DNA of 8,444 bases, taken from contig JALHHV010000152.1 of NCBI GenBank assembly GCA_022837365.1, positions 1 to 8,444 on the forward strand, written 5' to 3'. How positions within the stretch are numbered: the first letter of the stretch is position 1; each line of letters opens with the position of its first letter. This document shows, in pieces, positions 8,266-8,444 of this stretch. The translations under genes were made by a program, and so were the position numbers. The notes below the pieces were generated by a model. It saw only the letters and a list, made by a program, of their open reading frames with translations, made no database searches and was not told where the DNA came from. Source of the DNA: Desulfovibrio sp. Its GTDB lineage: Bacteria; Desulfobacterota; Desulfovibrionia; Desulfovibrionales; Desulfovibrionaceae.

Positions 8266-8444
8266 ACAGTCCCGCGCGGGAGAACACCTCCCCTGCCCGC
8301 GCCGCGCCCATGCGGGCCACGAACAGTTCGCGCAGGGCGCGGATGTCGGCGGCGCGGGGAATGATGCCCCGGCCGAAGGGGGCGGCCCACGGTTCGCCGC
8401 GCAGGAGGGCGCGCGCCCAGGCCCGCACCTCGGACTCGAAGAAG
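8264..8444 (-). CDS. C-terminal fragment of an unrecognised protein
   Basis: Minus-strand reading frame that enters from the right edge and encodes at least 59 residues ending in GEVFSRAGL. It is rich in Ala, Arg and Glu with GC-rich third positions, as expected for a real gene in this genome, and includes the stretch WARALLRGEPWAAPFGRG. I do not recognise a family. The TAG stop (8266-8264) uses one base of flanking DNA and two bases of repeat copy B, so the last residues may have been set by insertion of the element. The gene points toward zraR and converges with it. Confidence 0.6.
   Translation of the reverse strand, partial: FFESEVRAWARALLRGEPWAAPFGRGIIPRAADIRALRELFVARMGAARAGEVFSRAGL

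Noticed and set aside
8136..8390. 84-codon minus-strand open frame across repeat copy B and the right-edge gene
   Set aside because: It runs in a different frame from the partial gene ending at 8264, is Pro/Arg/His-rich, and continues into the repeat; it looks like a shadow.

Overview
The window is GC-rich DNA that looks like a Desulfovibrio/Nitratidesulfovibrio-type sulfate reducer (Desulfovibrionota). This is inferred from the codon use, the branch of PutA, and the resemblance of the ZraP/ZraS/ZraR-like set to those in that group; no rRNA or marker gene is present to prove it.

Layout, left to right. (1) A complete minus-strand putA (3-3035) encodes a 1010-residue bifunctional proline dehydrogenase / glutamate-semialdehyde dehydrogenase without the DNA-binding domain of enteric PutA. 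(2) A 350-bp gap holds a weak putA promoter candidate and a strong hairpin terminator (3321-3354) for the next gene. (3) A minus-strand zraP-like gene (3386-3925) encodes a small exported metal-binding chaperone with a Met/His/Gly-rich tail. (4) A 513-bp divergent control region (3926-4438) contains a 147-bp imperfect-palindrome repeat (copy A), a near-consensus sigma-54 promoter reading toward zraP (4201-4216), several small inverted repeats placed like activator sites, and a duplicated Shine-Dalgarno block before zraS. (5) zraS (4439-6622) and zraR (6619-8058) form a translationally coupled two-component operon: a membrane histidine kinase with a Met/His-rich periplasmic loop, and a sigma-54-dependent response regulator. 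(6) A second, inverted copy of the 147-bp repeat (copy B, 8120-8265) follows. (7) The C-terminal end of an unrecognised minus-strand gene (8264-8444) runs off the window; its stop codon is completed by the end of copy B.

How it fits together. ZraS probably senses metal or envelope stress in the periplasm and phosphorylates ZraR. ZraR would then act from sites around 4240-4352 to open the sigma-54 promoter of zraP, and ZraP would buffer the stress and perhaps damp ZraS. putA is a catabolic gene with no visible functional link.

The most unusual feature is the pair of inverted repeats, about 89% identical, that bracket the 4.0-kb zraSR unit. Copy A lies inside the predicted zraP mRNA leader, so the sigma-54 promoter is inside the bracket while the zraP coding region is outside it. 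Recombination between the copies would uncouple zraP from its promoter.
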